Numbered from the stretch's first letter, positions 30,513 to 40,113 are shown. The stretch is DNA of 64,000 nucleotides from Streptomyces melanogenes (GCF_014649795.1 NZ_BMTS01000003.1:372001-436000); one strand, 5' to 3'. A program made the numbers and translations. Notes: a model not told the origin generated them from the letters alone.

Positions 30513-32924
30513 TCACGCCGACCCCCGTGTCGGCCGACGCGTCGGCCTCCGTACCAGCGTCCGCACCCTGCTCGCCATACGCGACGTCGCCGCTTCCCAC
30601 TTCGCCGTCGCCGCCCACGCCAGGCGGGCCGCCGAGCGGGGGGCCAGGTCGGCGCGGAGGCGGGGGCCGGTGGGGAGGGAGGCGCGCAGGCCCGTGCGGA
30701 TGCGGTCGGCGTCCTCCGTGAGGCCCGTGGGGCGCTGCGGGCTCGGGGCGTACAGCACCTGCTCCACCGCGCTCGCCGCCCGGTGCACCGACTCCGCCGA
30801 CGCGCCGTCCAGAGCGCCGAGCCGCACCATGCGGGCCGCCGCCTTGCGCGGGGTCAGTGAGTCGTCGGGGGCGATGCCGTGGTCCCAGGCCGTGTCGATG
30901 ACCTCGCGCCACACCGTCAGCGTGGCGGTGACCGGATCGGCCTCGGGGTGCCCGGCGCGGGCCAGCCGCCGTGACCGTACCCGGCGCCGCCACAGCCAGG
31001 GCAGCAGCGGCAGCGCCAGTGCCGCCAGCACGCCCAGGGCCACCGCGGCCACCGTGGCCAGCGGGGTCCCGCCGTCGTCGCCGCCCGTGGGGGCCGCCGG
31101 GGCCACCGCGCCGCACTCGTTCTGCTTGCGCATCTGCGCGGGGCAGGAGGACGACGGGGTCGGCGCCGTGGAGGGCTTCGTCGAGGGGCCCTCGGACGGC
31201 TTCACCGGGTTGCTGGGACCGCCCGACGGGGTGTCGGGCCGGGTGTAGTCCGGGGCCGAGCCGCGCGAGGGGGTCGGCTCGAACCGGGTCCAGCCCACGC
31301 CCTCGAAGTACAGCTCGGGCCACGCGTGCGCGTCCCGAAGCCCCACCGACATCGTCCCGTCCGCACGCGGCTCGCCGGGCGTGAAGCCCACCGCCACCCG
31401 GGCCGGTATGCCCAGGGTCCGGGCCATCGCGGCCATCGAGAAGGAGAAGTGGACGCAGAAGCCCTGCTTGTCCTTGAGGAAGCGGGCGATCGCCTCCGTA
31501 CCGCTGCCGGACTCCACCTGGGTGTCGTACGTGAACCCGCCCTTCACCGCGAACCAGTCCTGGAGCATGACGGCCCGCTGGTAGTCGGTGGTCGCGCCCT
31601 TGGTGACGCGGCGGGCCGTCGTGTTCACGATCCTCGGCAGGGTCTGCGGGACCTTCGTGTACTCCTGCACCAGCGCCGGGGGAGCGGGCTGCGAGGCGGC
31701 CAGCTGGTCCGCCGTCGGCCGCACCTGAAGGCTGCTGACCTGGTACTGCACGCCCTGCGTGGTCTGGCCCCGGTCGCCGACGAGGGTCCGGCCGACCGGC
31801 TCGAAGCGCCAGTGCCCGCCGATGTCGACCTTGGTCGCCGGGTAGGGCATCGGCAGCCAGTTCTGGGTGTACCAGCCGGCGGCCGAGACGCTGGTCCTTA
31901 TCTCCGCGGTGCCGATCGCCGGGCTCAGCCCGTCGGGCTGCGGCAGCACGTCCGGCACGTCCTTGATCTTGCGCTCGGACGACTTCCAGGAGGCCCCGTC
32001 GAACTGGTCGAGGGCCACGATCCGCAGATACAGGTCCTGGGTGTCCTGGGCGTTGGTGCGGTAGCGCAGGACCTCGCGGTCCTCGGGCTGGTTGAGGCTG
32101 TTCTGGAGCGAGACCAGCGGGTTGACCGCCGAGATCGTGCCGCCCCCGCCGCCCTCACCACCGGCGCCCCCGGAGCCGCCGAGCAGCCCGGTGCCCATGG
32201 CGGGCAGCGCGGCCGGGATCACCAGGGCGATGCCCAGGGCGAGCGCCCCGATCCGGCGGCCGGTGCGGACCGGCGCGAGCGGGCCGCCGTCCGACTCGAA
32301 CGGCGTCTGCGGTCGGCCGGAGCGGGCCGCCCCGCCGAACATCCGCCCCCACTGGGAGAGCCGGTCGCGGCCCTCGGCGAGCAGGAGCAGCAGATAGCCG
32401 GCGGCCGCAAGCAGGAACCACAGCCAGCTCGCCCCGCCATTGGAGAGCCCCGCGGCCACCGAGTACAGCGCGAGCAGCGGCAGCCCTGCCGGGGCGGCGC
32501 TGCGGAAGGTCACGGCCAGCGCGTCCACCGCGAGCCCGATCACCAGCGTGCCGCCGACGACCATCAGCCGGATGCCGTCGGTGCTCGGCGCCGGGATCGT
32601 GTACCGCCCGACGTCGTCGGCGCCCTGCTGGAGCAGCTGGGAGAGGTGTTCGAAGGCCTCCGGGCCCGGCAGCAGCCCGACGACGGCCTGCTCCCTGGCG
32701 AACACCAGGGTCAGCAGGACCAGCGTCACCACGGCCTGCACCAGCACCGTCAGCGGCCGCGCCAGCGGCACCCGGCGGGCGAGCGCGCCCACCCCCGCCT
32801 GGAGGGCGAGCAGGAACGCGGCCTGCACGATCCAGGTCGCTCGGTCGACCAGCGGCAGCAGGGAGCACGACGCCATCACCGTGGCGGCGAAGGCGCACAG
32901 CGCCAGCCGTCCGCGCCCGCTCAT
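30513..32924 (-). CDS. Transglutaminase-like membrane protein (TgpA family)
   Basis: This 803-aa protein has five to six N-terminal membrane helices, then a large external domain with a transglutaminase core: Cys490 in KQGFCVHFSFSMA, His533 in RDAHAWPELYFEG and acidic residues near FEPTP. A Pro/Ser/Thr-rich segment, one more membrane helix (VAAVALGVLAALALPLLPWL) and a DUF4129-like cytoplasmic tail follow. That is the full TgpA layout. With DUF58 and MoxR it forms a widespread envelope-linked module; the substrate is unknown. The ATG overlaps the DUF58 stop (ATGA) and the three genes are coupled. Confidence 0.9.
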   Translation of the reverse strand: MSGRGRLALCAFAATVMASCSLLPLVDRATWIVQAAFLLALQAGVGALARRVPLARPLTVLVQAVVTLVLLTLVFAREQAVVGLLPGPEAFEHLSQLLQQGADDVGRYTIPAPSTDGIRLMVVGGTLVIGLAVDALAVTFRSAAPAGLPLLALYSVAAGLSNGGASWLWFLLAAAGYLLLLLAEGRDRLSQWGRMFGGAARSGRPQTPFESDGGPLAPVRTGRRIGALALGIALVIPAALPAMGTGLLGGSGGAGGEGGGGGTISAVNPLVSLQNSLNQPEDREVLRYRTNAQDTQDLYLRIVALDQFDGASWKSSERKIKDVPDVLPQPDGLSPAIGTAEIRTSVSAAGWYTQNWLPMPYPATKVDIGGHWRFEPVGRTLVGDRGQTTQGVQYQVSSLQVRPTADQLAASQPAPPALVQEYTKVPQTLPRIVNTTARRVTKGATTDYQRAVMLQDWFAVKGGFTYDTQVESGSGTEAIARFLKDKQGFCVHFSFSMAAMARTLGIPARVAVGFTPGEPRADGTMSVGLRDAHAWPELYFEGVGWTRFEPTPSRGSAPDYTRPDTPSGGPSNPVKPSEGPSTKPSTAPTPSSSCPAQMRKQNECGAVAPAAPTGGDDGGTPLATVAAVALGVLAALALPLLPWLWRRRVRSRRLARAGHPEADPVTATLTVWREVIDTAWDHGIAPDDSLTPRKAAARMVRLGALDGASAESVHRAASAVEQVLYAPSPQRPTGLTEDADRIRTGLRASLPTGPRLRADLAPRSAARLAWAATAKWEAATSRMASRVRTLVRRPTRRPTRGSA

Positions 32925-34330
32925 GACCACGCCCCTGACATTCCCGGTATCCCCGATGTTCCCGACGGCCACGAGGCGCCGCCCGAAGCGGCCCCCGTGC
33001 CCGTCCGTTCCTGACCCGCCTGCCGCCACAGGGCCGCGAGCGGTGCGCCCGGCGGCACGGCGAGCGCCGTCCACCCGGCCTCGCGCAGCAGCCGCAGCGA
33101 CCGCTCGGCCGGGCCGTGGCCCCCGGGCGGCGGCGAGCCGTGCGTCCACAGGTCGCTGTCCAGGACGAAGGCCACCGCCGCGCCGCTGCGCTGCCGCATC
33201 TTCGCCGCGACCGCGGCCTGCTCCTCGTCGAGGTCCCCGAAGAAGGCGACGAGCAGTCCTTCGTTCCCGCCGCGCAGCACGTCGTACGCGCGCGAGAGCC
33301 CGCCGCCGTCGGAGTGGTCCACGACCGCGAGGGTGTCCATCATCAGCCCGGCCGACTCCGAGGAGTCCTGGGTGGAGCCGGCGAACCCGCCTGCCCCCTC
33401 GCCCGGCACCGAGCTGCCGGTGTCGGTCAGCAGCCGCACCGAATAGCCGCGCTCCAGCATGTGCACCAGCGCCGAGGCCGCGCCCGAGACGGCCCATTCG
33501 AAGGCCGAGTCGGGGCCCGCGCCCGCGTACGCGATGTCCCGGGTGTCGAGCAGCACCGTGCACCTGGCCCGCTGCGGCTGCTCCTCGCGGCGCACCATCA
33601 GCTCGCCGTAGCGCGCGGTGGAGCGCCAGTGCACCCGGCGCAGGTCGTCGCCGTGCCGGTACAGGCGCGGGATGACGTCGTCCTCACCGGCGAGCGCCAG
33701 CGAGCGCTGGCGGCCGTCGCCGTATCCGGCGGCCTCGCCGGAGAGCCGGACGGGAGGCAGCGGCTCGGTGCGCGGTATCACCGTGAGGGTGTCGAAGGCG
33801 CTGAACGCGCGCGTGAGCTCGCACATCCCGAACGGGTCGGTCAGGCGCAGCTGGAGCGGGCCGAGCGGATAGCGTCCGCGCAGGTCGGACCGGACCCGGT
33901 AGGACACCTCGCGCTTGCCGCCCGCCTCCACCCGGTCCAGGACGAAACGGGGCCGTGGACCCAGCACGTACGGCACCCGGTCCTGGAGCATGAGCAGGCC
34001 GGTGGGCAGCCGGGACACGTTGTCGACGCGCAGGTGCACCCGGGCCTCGGAGCCCGCGGGCACGCGCGCGGGGGAGAGGCGCCGGCTGCCCGCGACCCGG
34101 TAGCGCGTGCGGTACAGGACGGTCGTGCAGACCAGGGGCAGTACGGCGAGCAGCAGCCCGACCCGCAGCAGATCCTCCTGGCCCAGTACGTACGCACAGA
34201 TCGCGGCGGCGATTCCGGCGGCCAGGAACGACCGGCCGCGGGTGGTCAGCCCGGACAGGGCGGCCCGGGCCCCGCCCTTCTCGGCGCTCTCCGGCCCGGC
34301 CTCGGCCGGGGGCGCACCGGCCGCCATCAC
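32921..34330 (-). CDS. DUF58 domain-containing protein
   Basis: The 469-aa protein has two N-terminal membrane helices (about 34-70), a beta-rich extracellular or periplasm-like part, and the DUF58 core VIPRLYRHGDDLRRVHWRST with ARYGELMVRREEQ. A von Willebrand-like fold follows. DUF58 proteins accompany MoxR AAA+ ATPases and are thought to be their clients or partners. Two starts overlap the moxR stop: GTG at 34330 (used) and ATG at 34327. It overlaps tgpA by 4 nt. Confidence 0.9.
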   Translation of the reverse strand: MMAAGAPPAEAGPESAEKGGARAALSGLTTRGRSFLAAGIAAAICAYVLGQEDLLRVGLLLAVLPLVCTTVLYRTRYRVAGSRRLSPARVPAGSEARVHLRVDNVSRLPTGLLMLQDRVPYVLGPRPRFVLDRVEAGGKREVSYRVRSDLRGRYPLGPLQLRLTDPFGMCELTRAFSAFDTLTVIPRTEPLPPVRLSGEAAGYGDGRQRSLALAGEDDVIPRLYRHGDDLRRVHWRSTARYGELMVRREEQPQRARCTVLLDTRDIAYAGAGPDSAFEWAVSGAASALVHMLERGYSVRLLTDTGSSVPGEGAGGFAGSTQDSSESAGLMMDTLAVVDHSDGGGLSRAYDVLRGGNEGLLVAFFGDLDEEQAAVAAKMRQRSGAAVAFVLDSDLWTHGSPPPGGHGPAERSLRLLREAGWTALAVPPGAPLAALWRQAGQERTGTGAASGGASWPSGTSGIPGMSGAWS

Positions 34331-35337
34331 AGCCGCCGGGTGCCGGGCTGCTGCTGGCCGTAGAGCGGGCCGCCCGCCTGCGGCACGGGGGTGTGCTGGA
34401 GGATCTCCAGGACGACCTGCTCGGCGGTGCGGCGGTTCAACTGGGCCTGGGCGGTGGGCAGCAGCCGGTGCGCGAGGACCGCGACGGCGAGCGCTTGGAC
34501 GTCGTCCGGCAGTGCGTACTCCCGGCCGCTCAGGGCCGCGGTCGCCTTGGCCGCGCGCAGCAGGTGCAGGGTGGCGCGCGGCGAGGCGCCGAGTCTGAGG
34601 TCGGGGTGGTTGCGGGTGGCCCCGACCAGCTGCACCGCGTACCGCCGGACGGCTTCGGCGACGTGGACCTTGCGGACCGCGTCGACGAGCTTGACGATGT
34701 CGTGCGCGTGCGCCACCGGCTGGAGGTCGTCGAGCGGCGAGACCGCGCCGTGCACGTCGAGCATCTGGAGCTCGGCCTCGGCCGACGGGTAACCGATCGA
34801 GACGCGGGCCATGAAGCGGTCGCGCTGGGCCTCGGGGAGCGGGTAGGTGCCCTCCATCTCCACCGGGTTCTGGGTGGCCACCACCATGAAGGGGCTGGGC
34901 AGTTCGTAGGTCTGGCCGTCGATGGTGACCTGGCGCTCCTCCATCGACTCCAGGAGCGCGGACTGCGTCTTGGGCGAGGCGCGGTTGATCTCGTCGCCGA
35001 TCACTATCTGCGCGAAGATCGCACCCGGCTTGAACTCGAAGTCCCGCCGCTGCTGGTCGTAGATGGACACACCGGTGATGTCCGACGGCAGCAGGTCCGG
35101 TGTGAACTGGATGCGCCGCACCGAGCAGTCGATGGACTTGGCCAGCGCCTTGGCCAGCATGGTCTTGCCCACGCCGGGGACGTCCTCGATCAGGAGGTGC
35201 CCCTCCGCGAGCAGTACGGTCAGCGAGAGCCGTACGACCTCGGGCTTGCCCTCGATCACACCCTCCACCGACCTGCGGACTCGCTCCGCAGTGGCGGTCA
35301 GATCTGTGAGGCTCGCTCGCTCGTCATAGGTCGTCAC
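34327..35337 (-). CDS. MoxR-family AAA+ ATPase
   Basis: This 336-aa chaperone-like AAA+ ATPase has a Walker A EDVPGVGKTMLAKAL, a Walker B region VIGDEINRASPKTQSALLES, sensor 1 MVVATQNPVEMEGTYPLPEA and an arginine-bearing QRDRFMARVSIGYP. MoxR proteins act on neighbouring vWA/DUF58 proteins, consistent with the coupled DUF58 gene downstream. GTG at 35337 follows AGGAGGG. A strong hairpin lies 8 nt before that ribosome site. Confidence 0.93.
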   Translation of the reverse strand: MTTYDERASLTDLTATAERVRRSVEGVIEGKPEVVRLSLTVLLAEGHLLIEDVPGVGKTMLAKALAKSIDCSVRRIQFTPDLLPSDITGVSIYDQQRRDFEFKPGAIFAQIVIGDEINRASPKTQSALLESMEERQVTIDGQTYELPSPFMVVATQNPVEMEGTYPLPEAQRDRFMARVSIGYPSAEAELQMLDVHGAVSPLDDLQPVAHAHDIVKLVDAVRKVHVAEAVRRYAVQLVGATRNHPDLRLGASPRATLHLLRAAKATAALSGREYALPDDVQALAVAVLAHRLLPTAQAQLNRRTAEQVVLEILQHTPVPQAGGPLYGQQQPGTRRL

Positions 35338-35356
35338 CCGGCCCTCCTCGGCCCTT

Positions 35357-35379
35357 CCCCCCGCTCAGGGAGCGGGGGG
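35357..35379 (-). promoter_or_regulatory. GC hairpin in the moxR leader
   Basis: CCCCCCGCTC-CCT-GAGCGGGGGG, a perfect 10-bp stem with 3-nt loop, lies about 8 nt upstream of the moxR Shine-Dalgarno. It may end read-through from the carbonic anhydrase gene, or influence moxR translation. There is no U-tract. Confidence 0.55.
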
Positions 35380-35513
35380 TTACCCCAGTTGCCTGCGGGC
35401 CGGCGCACTGGAAACGGCACGGCCCACCTCGAAATACGGACACCGCGCCCGAGGCGTTCGGACGGATGCCACACCCGCATTCTTGTTGCCGTCGCCGCGT
35501 CGTGTCACTCGCC

Positions 35514-35522
35514 TGTGGATAA
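35514..35522 (-). other. Single DnaA-box-like nonamer
   Basis: The minus strand reads TTATCCACA, the E. coli DnaA box consensus. It is isolated, so it is not an origin. Confidence 0.35.
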
Positions 35523-35639
35523 CTGGAGGGGATATGTCGGGGGTTGCCGTGTTTTTGTCACCGAAGGGAACCCGAAGAGATTCCGAAGCGACGCGGAATC
35601 GAGTCCGAAACGGGCCCGTCGGCGGGGATCGGCGCGGGC

Positions 35640-36203
35640 TCAGGCCGCCGGGTCTATTTCGCGGAGCAGGCCGGTGGTGACGTCGAAGACGAATCCGCGC
35701 ACGTCGTCGACGTGCAGCAGGAACGGCGAGGTGCGCACGCGCTGCATGGACTGGCGTACGTCCTGGTCGACGTCGCGGAAGGACTCCACGGCCCAGGCGG
35801 GGCGCTGGCCGACCTCGTCCTCGATCTCGTGGCGGAAGTCCTCGGTGAGGGACTCCAGGCCGCAGCCGGTGTGGTGGACGAGCATGACGCTGCGGGTGCC
35901 GAGCGCCCGCTGGCTTATGGTCAGCGACCGTATGACGTCGTCGGTGACCACACCGCCGGCGTTGCGGATGGTGTGGCAGTCACCGAGTTCCAGGCCGAGG
36001 GCCGCGTGCAGGTCGAGACGGGCGTCCATACAGGCCACGACGGCGACGCGGAGGACTGGTCGGGCGTCCATGCCCGGGTCGCTGAACGCGTCGGCGTACC
36101 TGTGGTTCGCCTCGACCAGTCGGTCGGTGACGGTTCCCCCGTCACGGACCGCGAGGTGGGGGCGGACGGGGTGCTCTGCGGGGCGGTGCGCAGGAGTCGA
36201 CAT
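35640..36203 (-). CDS. Beta-carbonic anhydrase
   Basis: This 187-aa beta-class enzyme interconverts CO2 and bicarbonate. Zinc ligands and the Asp-Arg dyad are in ACMDARLD (C58, D60, R62) and HHTGCGL (H111, C114). The segment IRNAGGVVTDDVIRSL is typical. The start at 36203 is supported by a -10-like TACCGT (36211-36216) 7 nt before the ATG, which makes the mRNA probably leaderless. It is transcribed away from the dcw cluster. Confidence 0.93.
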   Translation of the reverse strand: MSTPAHRPAEHPVRPHLAVRDGGTVTDRLVEANHRYADAFSDPGMDARPVLRVAVVACMDARLDLHAALGLELGDCHTIRNAGGVVTDDVIRSLTISQRALGTRSVMLVHHTGCGLESLTEDFRHEIEDEVGQRPAWAVESFRDVDQDVRQSMQRVRTSPFLLHVDDVRGFVFDVTTGLLREIDPAA

Positions 36204-36612
36204 GTCTATGACGGTAGTCGCCCTAGATCGTTCAGTCTTGTCCTGGGGACGGAAAAATCCCGTCAACTCGGTCGGTTGTGAGGTAACCCACAAGCGTGGT
36301 AATCGGTCGCCCGTGCGGGTGAAAAGCGCACCCCGCGACGCGCTGGGCCGTTGATTGACCGAAAGGACCGGTGGACTAAAGTGACGCGAAGTGGGAGGGG
36401 TGACACGCTCCGGCCCGCTTGCGGGGACAGATTCCGTATCCGCAGTACAGAGCAGTTGCACAGTTTCCCCCCGCGTGCGCGGCGCGCGTACGGCTCGGCC
36501 TCCCCCCGCTCGCCGGTCGGCTGACGCCACTTCCCCGGCGCCGGCAGACCTTCCGAGCGGGTGGGGACCCGGCGGTATGCGCCCGGTGCCCGCCGGACCT
36601 GAGAGGGCCAAA
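36204..36612. other. Regulatory gap ahead of the dcw cluster
   Basis: These 409 nt separate the divergent carbonic anhydrase and rsmH genes and contain the rsmH promoter at 36355-36382. No mraZ gene is present here, although mraZ heads the cluster in many other bacteria. The in-frame extension of rsmH upstream of 36613 is Arg/Pro-rich and not credible as protein. Confidence 0.6.
36355..36382 (+). promoter_or_regulatory. Promoter of the dcw cluster (rsmH)
   Basis: TTGACC (36355-36360), a 16-nt spacer and TAAAGT (36377-36382) form a good housekeeping promoter. It would leave a leader of about 225 nt before the rsmH GTG. Confidence 0.65.
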
Positions 36613-37617
36613 GTGACAGGGCGCGAAGCGCTTCCCAGCGAGGGCGGCGACGGGCGACGGGAGGGACAGAGCCGGCACGTCCCGGTGATGCTCCAGCGGT
36701 GCCTGGACCTGCTGGCCCCGGCCCTGACGCAGCCGGGGGCGGTCGTCGTCGACTGCACCCTGGGCCTCGGCGGCCACAGCGAGGCACTGCTCACCCAGTT
36801 CCCCGAGGTGCGGCTGATCGCCCTCGACCGGGACAAGGAGGCCCTGCGCCTCTCCGGCGAGCGCCTGGCGCCCTTCGGCGAGCGCGCGACCCTGGTCCAC
36901 GCCGTCTACGACGAGCTCCCCGAGGTCCTGGACCGGCTCGGCGTCCCGCGCGTCCAGGGCATCCTCTTCGACCTCGGCGTCTCCTCGATGCAGCTCGACG
37001 AGGCCGACCGCGGCTTCGCCTACGCGCAGGACGCCCCGCTCGACATGCGCATGGACCAGACCACCGGCGTCAGCGCGGCCGAGGTGCTCAACACCTACCC
37101 GCCGGGCGAGCTGGTGCGGATCCTGCGGCAGTACGGCGAGGAGAAGCAGGCCAAGCGGATCGTCTCGGCGGTCGTCCGCGAGCGCGAGAAGGAGCCGTTC
37201 AGCAACAGCGCGCGGCTCGTCGAGCTGATCCGCGACTCGCTGCCGCAGGCCGCCAAGCGCACCGGCGGCAACCCCGCCAAGCGCACCTTCCAGGCCCTGC
37301 GCATCGAGGTCAACGGCGAGCTCTCGGTCCTGGAGCGGGCGATCCCGGCGGCCGTGGCGGCCCTGGACGTCGGCGGCCGGATCGCGGTCCTCTCGTACCA
37401 CTCGCTGGAGGACCGCCTGGTCAAGCAGGTCTTCGCGGCCGGCGCCGCCAACACCGCCCCGCCGGGGCTGCCGGTGGTGCCCGAGCAGTACCAGCCGCGC
37501 CTGAAGCTGCTCACCCGCGGCGCCGAGCTGCCCACCGAGGAGGAGATCGCCGAGAACCGGCGGGCGGCCCCCGCCAGGTTCCGCGGCGCCCAGCGGATCC
37601 GGGAGGACCTGCGGTGA
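36613..37617 (+). CDS. rsmH: 16S rRNA m4C1402 methyltransferase
   Basis: RsmH/MraW (334 aa) methylates N4 of C1402 in 16S rRNA. Motifs are [30 protein letters not shown] (SAM binding), [56 protein letters not shown] and [16 protein letters not shown] at 36613 is used because GAGAGGG lies just before it; ATG at 36577 is also in frame. It opens the dcw cluster and overlaps ftsL by 4 nt (GTGA). Confidence 0.95.
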   Translation: MTGREALPSEGGDGRREGQSRHVPVMLQRCLDLLAPALTQPGAVVVDCTLGLGGHSEALLTQFPEVRLIALDRDKEALRLSGERLAPFGERATLVHAVYDELPEVLDRLGVPRVQGILFDLGVSSMQLDEADRGFAYAQDAPLDMRMDQTTGVSAAEVLNTYPPGELVRILRQYGEEKQAKRIVSAVVREREKEPFSNSARLVELIRDSLPQAAKRTGGNPAKRTFQALRIEVNGELSVLERAIPAAVAALDVGGRIAVLSYHSLEDRLVKQVFAAGAANTAPPGLPVVPEQYQPRLKLLTRGAELPTEEEIAENRRAAPARFRGAQRIREDLR

Positions 37618-38177
37618 GCGGACCGGCCAGGCAGCTGCGGGGGCGGGCGGCCCGGCTCGGCCGGCTGCTGCCCCCCGCGGGCGCCCGCAGCGCCGCCCGC
37701 ACCCCCTTCGTGCTGCTGGTCGTCGTGCTCCTCGGCGGCGGTCTGATCAGCCTGCTGCTGCTGAACTCCGCGCTGAACGAGGGCTCGTTCAAGCTGAGCG
37801 AGCTGCGCCGCCAGACCACCGAGCTCACCGACGAGCAGCAGGCGCTCCAGCACGACGTGGACGGCCTCTCCGCCCCCGACGCGCTCTCCCGCCGGGCCAC
37901 CGAGCTCGGCATGGTCCCCGGCGGCAGCCCCCTCTTCCTCAACCCCGACGGCACGGTCAAGGGGGTGCCCGCCGCGGGCGCCGCCCAGCCGGCCCCGGCG
38001 CTCAGCCCGGAGATGGTCCAGGGCGCGGCCGTGACCGCCCCCGCCACCGAGACTCCGGCACCCAACGCCCAGCCGGTCCCCGCGCCCACCCCCTCCGGCA
38101 CGCCGCCGCGTGCCACCGCTCCCGCCGCGCCCCCGGCGCCCGCCCCCGCGAAGACCTCCCCGACCCCCGGCAGGTGA
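37614..38177 (+). CDS. ftsL: Cell division protein FtsL
   Basis: This 187-aa bitopic protein has a basic N-terminus, one membrane helix at about 31-50 ([20 protein letters not shown]) and a coiled-coil segment ([20 protein letters not shown]). A long Pro/Ala-rich external tail follows. FtsL forms the FtsQLB complex with FtsQ and the DivIC/FtsB partner and helps recruit FtsW and FtsI. Sequence alone is weakly conserved; position between rsmH and ftsI makes the identification firm. Confidence 0.9.
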   Translation: MSGPARQLRGRAARLGRLLPPAGARSAARTPFVLLVVVLLGGGLISLLLLNSALNEGSFKLSELRRQTTELTDEQQALQHDVDGLSAPDALSRRATELGMVPGGSPLFLNPDGTVKGVPAAGAAQPAPALSPEMVQGAAVTAPATETPAPNAQPVPAPTPSGTPPRATAPAAPPAPAPAKTSPTPGR

Positions 38178-38181
38178 CGCA

Positions 38182-40113
38182 GTGAGCCCCCAGGAACCGC
38201 CGCGCCGCCGGGTGCCAGGACCCGCGCGGCCGCGCCCCCAGGCCCGCCCGGCGCAGCGCCGCCCCAAGGCCCCCGCGCGCATAAGGCTCGGCAGCCCCCG
38301 GCCCCGGCTCCGCCTGGTCAGCCTGGGGCTCACCCTCATCATGATCGCGTTCGTGGTCCGGCTGCTCCAGGTGCAGGCGGTCGACGCCAGCGCGTACTCC
38401 GCCAAGGCGGAGAAGAACCGGTACGCCAGCTATGCGCTGCCCGCCGAGCGCGGCGAGATCACCGACCGCGCCGGCATCGCGCTTGCCACCAGCGTCGACG
38501 CGTACGACATCACCGCCGACCCGTCGATGTTCACGCCGAGGACCAGCAAGGCCGACGACGCCCCCGAGCAGGCCGCGGCCCTCCTGTCCCCGCTGATCGG
38601 CAAGGACCAGGACGAGATCGCCAAGAAGCTCAAGACGCCCAGGAGCCGCTATGTGGTCCTCGCCCGCCGCCAGACGCCGCAGGTGTGGAACCAGATCAAG
38701 GACCTGAAGAAGGTCTTCGCCGAGAAGGCCCGGGCCGATCTGGCCAAGGGCGGCCCCGGCGCCAATGTGCTCGGCGGCGTCTTCAACGAGTCCAGCAGCA
38801 AGCGGGTCTACCCCAACGGCGACCTGGCTGCCGGGATACTGGGTTACGTCAACGCCGAGGGGCGCGGTGGCGGGGGCTTGGAGTCCCAGCTCGACAAGGT
38901 CCTGGCGGGCCAGGACGGCAAGATCAGCTACGCCCAGTCGGGCGGCCGCCGGGTGCCCACCGCGGGCACCCACGAGACCCCGGCCGTGCCCGGCTCGGGC
39001 GTCGAGCTGACCATCGACCGGGACATCCAGTGGATGGCCCAGAAGGCCATCACCGACCAGGTCCGCAAGTCCCAGGCCGACCGGGGCTATGTGGTGGTCC
39101 AGCGCACCGACACCGGCGAGGTCCTGGCCATGGCCAACGCCCCCGGCTTCGACCCCAACGACCTCTCGCACGCGAACAAGTCGGCGCTGGGCAACCCGGC
39201 CGTCCAGGACGTGTACGAGCCGGGCTCCACCGCCAAGGTCATGTCCATGGCCGCGGTCCTGGAGGAGAACGCGGCGACCCCGCTGACCCACGTCACCGTG
39301 CCCAACCGGCTGCACCGCGGCGACCGGCTGTTCAAGGACGACATCGACCACCCGACCTGGAACCTGACGCTCAACGGCGTCCTCGCCAAGTCCAGCAACA
39401 TCGGCACGATCCTCGCCGTGGAGCAGCTCGGCAAGACCGACGCCGAGGCCGACCAGGTCCTCTACTCGTATCTGCGCAAGTTCGGCCTCGGCTCGCCGAC
39501 CGGCCTCGGCTACCCCGGCGAGACCCCCGGCATCCTCGCGCCGCCGCAGAAGTGGTCGACCTCCCAGCAGTACACGGTCCGCTTCGGCCAGGGCCTCTCG
39601 CTCAGCGCCATGCAGGCGGCGTCGGTGTACTCGACGATCGCCAACGGCGGGGTGCGGCTCGAACCGACGCTGGTACGCGGCACCAAGGGCCCCGACGGCC
39701 GCTTCACCCCGGCCCCCGCGCCCAAGCAGTCCCGGGTGGTCAGCGAGAAGACGGCCAGGACCGTGGCCGAGATGCTGGAGTCGGTCGTCGGCGACGAGGA
39801 GGGAACCGGAATCAAGGCCCGCATCCCCGGCTACCGGGTCGCGGGCAAGACCGGAACCGCCAACCGCGTCGACCCCAAGACCGGCCGCTACCACGGCTAC
39901 ACCGCTTCCTTCGCCGGTTTCGCCCCCGCCGACAAGCCGGCCGTCACCGTCTACTGCGCCATCCAGAACCCCACCAAGGGCAGCTACTTCGGCGGCCAGA
40001 TCTGCGGCCCGATCTACAAGCAGGTGATGGAGTTCGCGCTCAAGACCCTGCAGATCCCGCCGACCGGCGCCAAGCAGCCCAATCTGCCCGTCTCCTTCGG
40101 CGGCAACGACTGA
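38182..40113 (+). CDS. ftsI: Penicillin-binding protein FtsI (septal transpeptidase)
   Basis: This class B PBP (643 aa) has a Pro/Arg-rich cytoplasmic start, one membrane helix (about 45-66), a PBP-dimer domain and a transpeptidase domain. The active-site motifs are S349-T-A-K352 (PGSTAKV), S404-S-N406 and K556-T-G-T. It crosslinks septal peptidoglycan with FtsW as its partner glycosyltransferase. GTG at 38182, 5 nt after the ftsL stop, is preferred; its ribosome site (GGCAGGTGACG) is modest. Confidence 0.95.
   Translation: MSPQEPPRRRVPGPARPRPQARPAQRRPKAPARIRLGSPRPRLRLVSLGLTLIMIAFVVRLLQVQAVDASAYSAKAEKNRYASYALPAERGEITDRAGIALATSVDAYDITADPSMFTPRTSKADDAPEQAAALLSPLIGKDQDEIAKKLKTPRSRYVVLARRQTPQVWNQIKDLKKVFAEKARADLAKGGPGANVLGGVFNESSSKRVYPNGDLAAGILGYVNAEGRGGGGLESQLDKVLAGQDGKISYAQSGGRRVPTAGTHETPAVPGSGVELTIDRDIQWMAQKAITDQVRKSQADRGYVVVQRTDTGEVLAMANAPGFDPNDLSHANKSALGNPAVQDVYEPGSTAKVMSMAAVLEENAATPLTHVTVPNRLHRGDRLFKDDIDHPTWNLTLNGVLAKSSNIGTILAVEQLGKTDAEADQVLYSYLRKFGLGSPTGLGYPGETPGILAPPQKWSTSQQYTVRFGQGLSLSAMQAASVYSTIANGGVRLEPTLVRGTKGPDGRFTPAPAPKQSRVVSEKTARTVAEMLESVVGDEEGTGIKARIPGYRVAGKTGTANRVDPKTGRYHGYTASFAGFAPADKPAVTVYCAIQNPTKGSYFGGQICGPIYKQVMEFALKTLQIPPTGAKQPNLPVSFGGND

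Larger units (their letters stand above)
35338..35639. other. Leader and gene-free stretch before moxR
   Basis: The 302 nt between the carbonic anhydrase stop and moxR contain the hairpin at 35357-35379 and a DnaA-box-like sequence at 35514-35522. They must also hold a moxR promoter, which I could not place with confidence. No frame looks coding. Confidence 0.55.

Noticed and set aside
32925..33563. Extension of the TgpA-like protein upstream to 1016 residues
   Set aside because: The added part is a shadow of DUF58. The ATG at 32924 overlaps the DUF58 stop as ATGA and begins the hydrophobic region.
36391..36612. N-terminal extension of RsmH by 74 residues
   Set aside because: The extension is low-complexity and lies over the promoter leader; GTG at 36613 has a good ribosome site.
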